DNA of 8,293 nt from Mesotoga sp. (lineage in GTDB: Bacteria; Thermotogota; Thermotogae; Petrotogales; Kosmotogaceae), in the NCBI GenBank assembly GCA_011620045.1, contig WOZY01000184.1, positions 1-8,293 of the forward strand, in the 5' to 3' direction. A program made the translations under genes and the position numbers. Below are positions 6,726-8,293 of this stretch, one piece after another (position 1 is the first letter of the stretch; each line of letters begins with the position of its first letter). Below the pieces are notes generated by a model. The model was not told the origin of the DNA and searched no databases. It saw nothing but the letters and a program-made list of their open reading frames with translations.

Positions 6726-6747
6726 GCCTTGCCTTATGTGGCAAAGC
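6726..6747 (-). promoter_or_regulatory. Hairpin in the rpsF mRNA leader
   Basis: The minus strand reads GCTTTGCC (6747-6740), loop ACATAA, GGCAAGGC (6733-6726): an 8-bp stem with one G-U pair in the 5' leader between promoter and start codon. A TCCC just 5' of the stem can pair with GGGA at the ribosome binding site. The position suits autoregulation by the bS6:bS18 complex, known from rpsF leaders, but I do not see a clear CCG in a loop, the hallmark of that motif. Confidence 0.4.
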
Positions 6748-6765
6748 GGGATTTCAACGCATAGA

Positions 6766-6793
6766 ATTATAACACAATGCCAGAATTCTTCAA
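6766..6793 (-). promoter_or_regulatory. Promoter of the rpsF operon
   Basis: On the minus strand TTGAAG (6793-6788, four of six matches to TTGACA) is followed after 16 bases by a perfect TATAAT (6771-6766), with TG one base upstream of it (extended -10). The start of transcription is expected near 6759, leaving a leader of about 60 bases before rpsF. Confidence 0.8.
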
Positions 6794-6814
6794 GAGCGGC
6801 TACCTGAAAAATGC

Positions 6815-6829
6815 TTTCTCAAAGAGAAA
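6815..6829. repeat. Short inverted repeat in the divergent intergenic region
   Basis: TTTCTC-AAA-GAGAAA has 6-bp perfect arms. It lies between the rpsF promoter and the flavodoxin pseudogene, in a 143-base stretch (6794-6936) where I see no gene and no convincing plus-strand promoter. It could be an operator for the flavin cassette or chance. Confidence 0.3.
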
Positions 6830-6936
6830 TACAGAACATTGTTATCATTTTCACTACTACAGTCGAAAATATTTCCTGTAATCTTAACCGAAAGCATCTA
6901 CATCATCTGATCGGCAATAATAAGAGGAGGTGCTGC

Positions 6937-7405
6937 GTGAAAACCGCAATCATCTATGTGACGAGAAGCGGAACAGCCGAGAACTGTACGGAAAACTCTC
7001 TGAAATGCTCACCGGCGAATGTGCCATCATCGACATCAAGAAAGTCTCTTCGCCAGACTTGTCTGGATATGATGCAGTTATCGTCGGAACTTGCATCAGA
7101 ATCGGCAAAGTAGAGAAAGAGATTTCCTAGTTCATACAGAAAAATCTCGAAACAGTAAAGGAAAGGCGCCAGGGCGCCTTCCTTTGCATGGGTGCTGGAG
7201 AAGAAAACTTCAGCGAATACTTGTCCCAGAACTTCCCGAAGGAATTTCTGGACAAATGCAAGCGAAAGGTTTTTTGGAGGTGAGTTTAATCTCGAGAGAC
7301 CGGGATTCCTTTCAAAGATGGTGCTGAAAGCTGCCTCAAAGAGTAAGCCTCAAACTCATCATCCCGAGTAATATTGACAGATTTCTAAGAGACTCTGAAG
7401 ATTAG
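6937..7405 (+). pseudogene. Flavodoxin-domain protein, broken by frameshifts and a stop
   Basis: Joined across frames this is one flavodoxin-fold protein of about 156 residues. GTG at 6937, with a GAGGAGG site at 6924-6930, starts KTAIIYVTRSGTAENC, the FMN phosphate-binding loop region. A frame change in the A-run at 6992-6995 (consistent with one lost A) leads to KLSEMLTGECAIIDIKK and the YDAVIVGTCIRIGKVEKEI strand. An in-frame TAG follows at 7128-7130, then the frame continues FIQKNLETVKERRQGAFLCMGAG. A second frame change near 7267-7270 gives FFGGEFNLERPGFLSKM. A third near 7340-7360 gives IPSNIDRFLRDSED and a stop at 7403-7405. The family (Flavodoxin_5, protoporphyrinogen-oxidase-like) carries FMN for electron transfer. 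It forms a pair with the FMN-binding gene behind it, which is also damaged. Confidence 0.85.
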
Positions 7406-7461
7406 TCGGCCAATCTGTTCATGGAGATTTCCAGACATACTACATTTCAGGAGGAAAGACA

Positions 7462-7863
7462 GTGAAGAGAAGGACTCTTATGAACGTACCTGTACCGATC
7501 GGGATTGTCATAGCCGCCCTGGCAATAAATGAGTTTGTATTTGTTGTTCCAAAACTCGAGGCCGGACTGAAAGAGCTAGACACACTCTAATTCGCTCCGC
7601 TCAATCTTTCTGAGCTAGATGACGCGCCTTACGAGAGCAGTTTCGGAGCCGGAATAGTGAGTGCAACTGCAAGAGTCGCCATATCTGGCCATGAAATAAG
7701 ATCAACTGAGATCGTTAAACACGATCACGGTAAAGGAAAGCCCGCAGAAACGATCACCGCATCGGTTATCGAGAACCGGTTAGTCGAGGCGGATGTCGTC
7801 TCCGGGGCAACCTACAGCAGCAAGGTAATTCTAAAAGCTATCGAGAATGTCCTAAACAAATAG
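7462..7863 (+). pseudogene. Membrane-anchored FMN-binding domain protein with an in-frame stop
   Basis: GTG at 7462, with a GGAGG site just upstream, opens a 133-codon frame interrupted once by TAA at 7588-7590 (codon 43). The N-terminus has a single hydrophobic helix (about 9-31, VPVPIGIVIAALAINEF). The rest is an FMN_bind domain: YESSFGAGIVSATARVAIS, EIVKHDHGKGKPAE, and the SGATYSS flavinylation-type motif with its Thr at 7810-7812, ending in KVILKAIENVLNK. Such domains can hold FMN covalently through ApbE. The stretch after the stop has no other damage, and a GTG at 7657 could start a shorter 68-residue product without the anchor and without the domain's first strand. The nonsense codon and the wrecked gene before it argue for decay. 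The gene ends 17 bases from the convergent permease. Confidence 0.8.
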
Positions 7864-7880
7864 ATAAGGTCGATATAGAT

Positions 7881-8293
7881 CTACTTCTCTTCTTTCAGGC
7901 TGAATCCTTCCATGATGGTTCTCTGGAAAAGCAGCAGCATGATTAGCGGGGGAATCATGGCGATTATGGCTCCAGCCATAATGATATTCCATTCGGCCGC
8001 TTGAGCTTCACTTGCAAGAAGCATCTTTATTCCTATCTGAACCACCCTCATATTGTTGCTGTTGGTAACAATCATAGGCCACAGGTATTCGTTCCACATA
8101 TAAGTGAATTCAATCAGAAACAACGCCCCGACGTTGGTCTTTGAAAGCGGGATCAACACACTGAATAGAAATCTCATGGGTCCTGCTCCATCGATCCTCG
8201 CAGCGTCGGAAAGCGAAGGTGGAACGGTCATGAATAGCTGTCTGAAAAGCAGAGTTCCAGTCGCGCTTGCAAAAAACGGTATCGTGAGAGCTC
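7881..8293 (-). CDS. ABC sugar/glycerol-phosphate permease, UgpE/MalG-like, C-terminal part (5' end outside window)
   Basis: The frame is open to the right edge (reading ALTIPFFASATGTLLFRQLF before the internal Met at 8231), so that Met is not the start. The visible part, about 137 residues, is the inner-membrane permease of a carbohydrate importer of the CUT1 type. The EAA loop that contacts the ATPase reads SLSDAARIDGAG, then FSVLIPLSK, and membrane helices follow. The segments WNEYLWPMIVTN, AEWNIIMAGAIIAMIPP and FQRTIMEGFSLKEEK resemble E. coli UgpE (glycerol-3-phosphate uptake) more than MalG, but the substrate cannot be set from this fragment. The other transporter genes should lie upstream, beyond the window. 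Confidence 0.9.
   Translation of the reverse strand, partial: ALTIPFFASATGTLLFRQLFMTVPPSLSDAARIDGAGPMRFLFSVLIPLSKTNVGALFLIEFTYMWNEYLWPMIVTNSNNMRVVQIGIKMLLASEAQAAEWNIIMAGAIIAMIPPLIMLLLFQRTIMEGFSLKEEK

Noticed and set aside
6930..7130. A separate 66-codon gene starting at 6930
   Set aside because: Its first third is out of frame with the flavodoxin start and matches nothing; only the part from KLSEML onward is the middle of the broken flavodoxin gene.
7163..7180. Perfect inverted repeat AAGGCGCC-AG-GGCGCCTT, resembling a terminator
   Set aside because: It lies inside the conserved flavodoxin coding stretch (KERRQGAFLC) and no T-tract follows, so it is best read as coding sequence.
7128..7590. 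TAG in the flavodoxin gene and TAA in the FMN-binding gene as recoded codons or programmed frameshifts
   Set aside because: Two different stop codons are involved, the first gene also changes frame three times, and no slippery site with a downstream structure, selenocysteine element or pyrrolysine gene is seen. Decay explains all lesions.
7876..7883. Palindrome TAGATCTA between the convergent FMN-binding pseudogene and permease as a terminator
   Set aside because: Only 4-bp arms, AT-rich, with no T-tract on either strand; no terminator is visible in this 17-base gap.
1..8293. CRISPR array, tRNA or rRNA gene, insertion sequence or phage genes
   Set aside because: No regularly spaced repeats, cloverleaf-like segment, transposase motif or terminal inverted repeats were seen on either strand.

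Overview
The window looks like a bacterial chromosome segment from the phylum Thermotogota, most likely the Kosmotogales (a Mesotoga-like organism is my best guess). The reasons are a tRNase Z that closely resembles, from memory, the Thermotoga maritima enzyme, a two-thioredoxin-fold protein disulfide oxidoreductase (PDO) next to its thioredoxin reductase, and purine-rich GGAGG ribosome binding sites in front of nearly every gene. The genus is inference; the gene family calls are not.

Layout. At the left edge (+ strand) is the C-terminal part of an S66 LD-carboxypeptidase. A bidirectional hairpin terminator separates it from a long run of minus-strand genes. Read in the direction of transcription, from about 6790 down to 471, these are: promoter, rpsF (bS6), ssb, rpsR (bS18), a terminator-like hairpin, rplI (bL9), rnz (tRNase Z), an NfeD-family protein, a QmcA-type SPFH protein, an unknown membrane protein, then a 62-base gap with a promoter and a CsoR/CstR-like palindrome, then PDO and trxB. 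Genes from rpsF to the membrane protein are separated by only a few to about 50 bases, so they probably form one operon with an adjustable break between rpsR and rplI. PDO-trxB is a second transcription unit for thiol-disulfide redox.

On the right (+ strand, from 6937) is a two-gene flavin cassette in decay. The first gene is a flavodoxin-domain protein with three frame changes and one nonsense codon. The second is a membrane-anchored FMN-binding protein with one in-frame TAA. Both keep good ribosome binding sites. Convergent to it at the right edge is the C-terminal part of a UgpE-like ABC sugar permease.

How the parts fit: the ribosomal and ssb genes are housekeeping. NfeD and the SPFH protein are a classic membrane microdomain/quality-control pair, and the unknown membrane protein sits directly behind them. 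PDO and TrxB form an electron chain from NAD(P)H to protein disulfides. The most interesting signals are the metal- or persulfide-sensor type operator over the PDO-trxB promoter, two mutually exclusive hairpins controlling rplI, the absent NADPH-binding motif in TrxB, and the recently broken flavodoxin/FMN-binding pair. I did not find a clearly new defence or mobile system.
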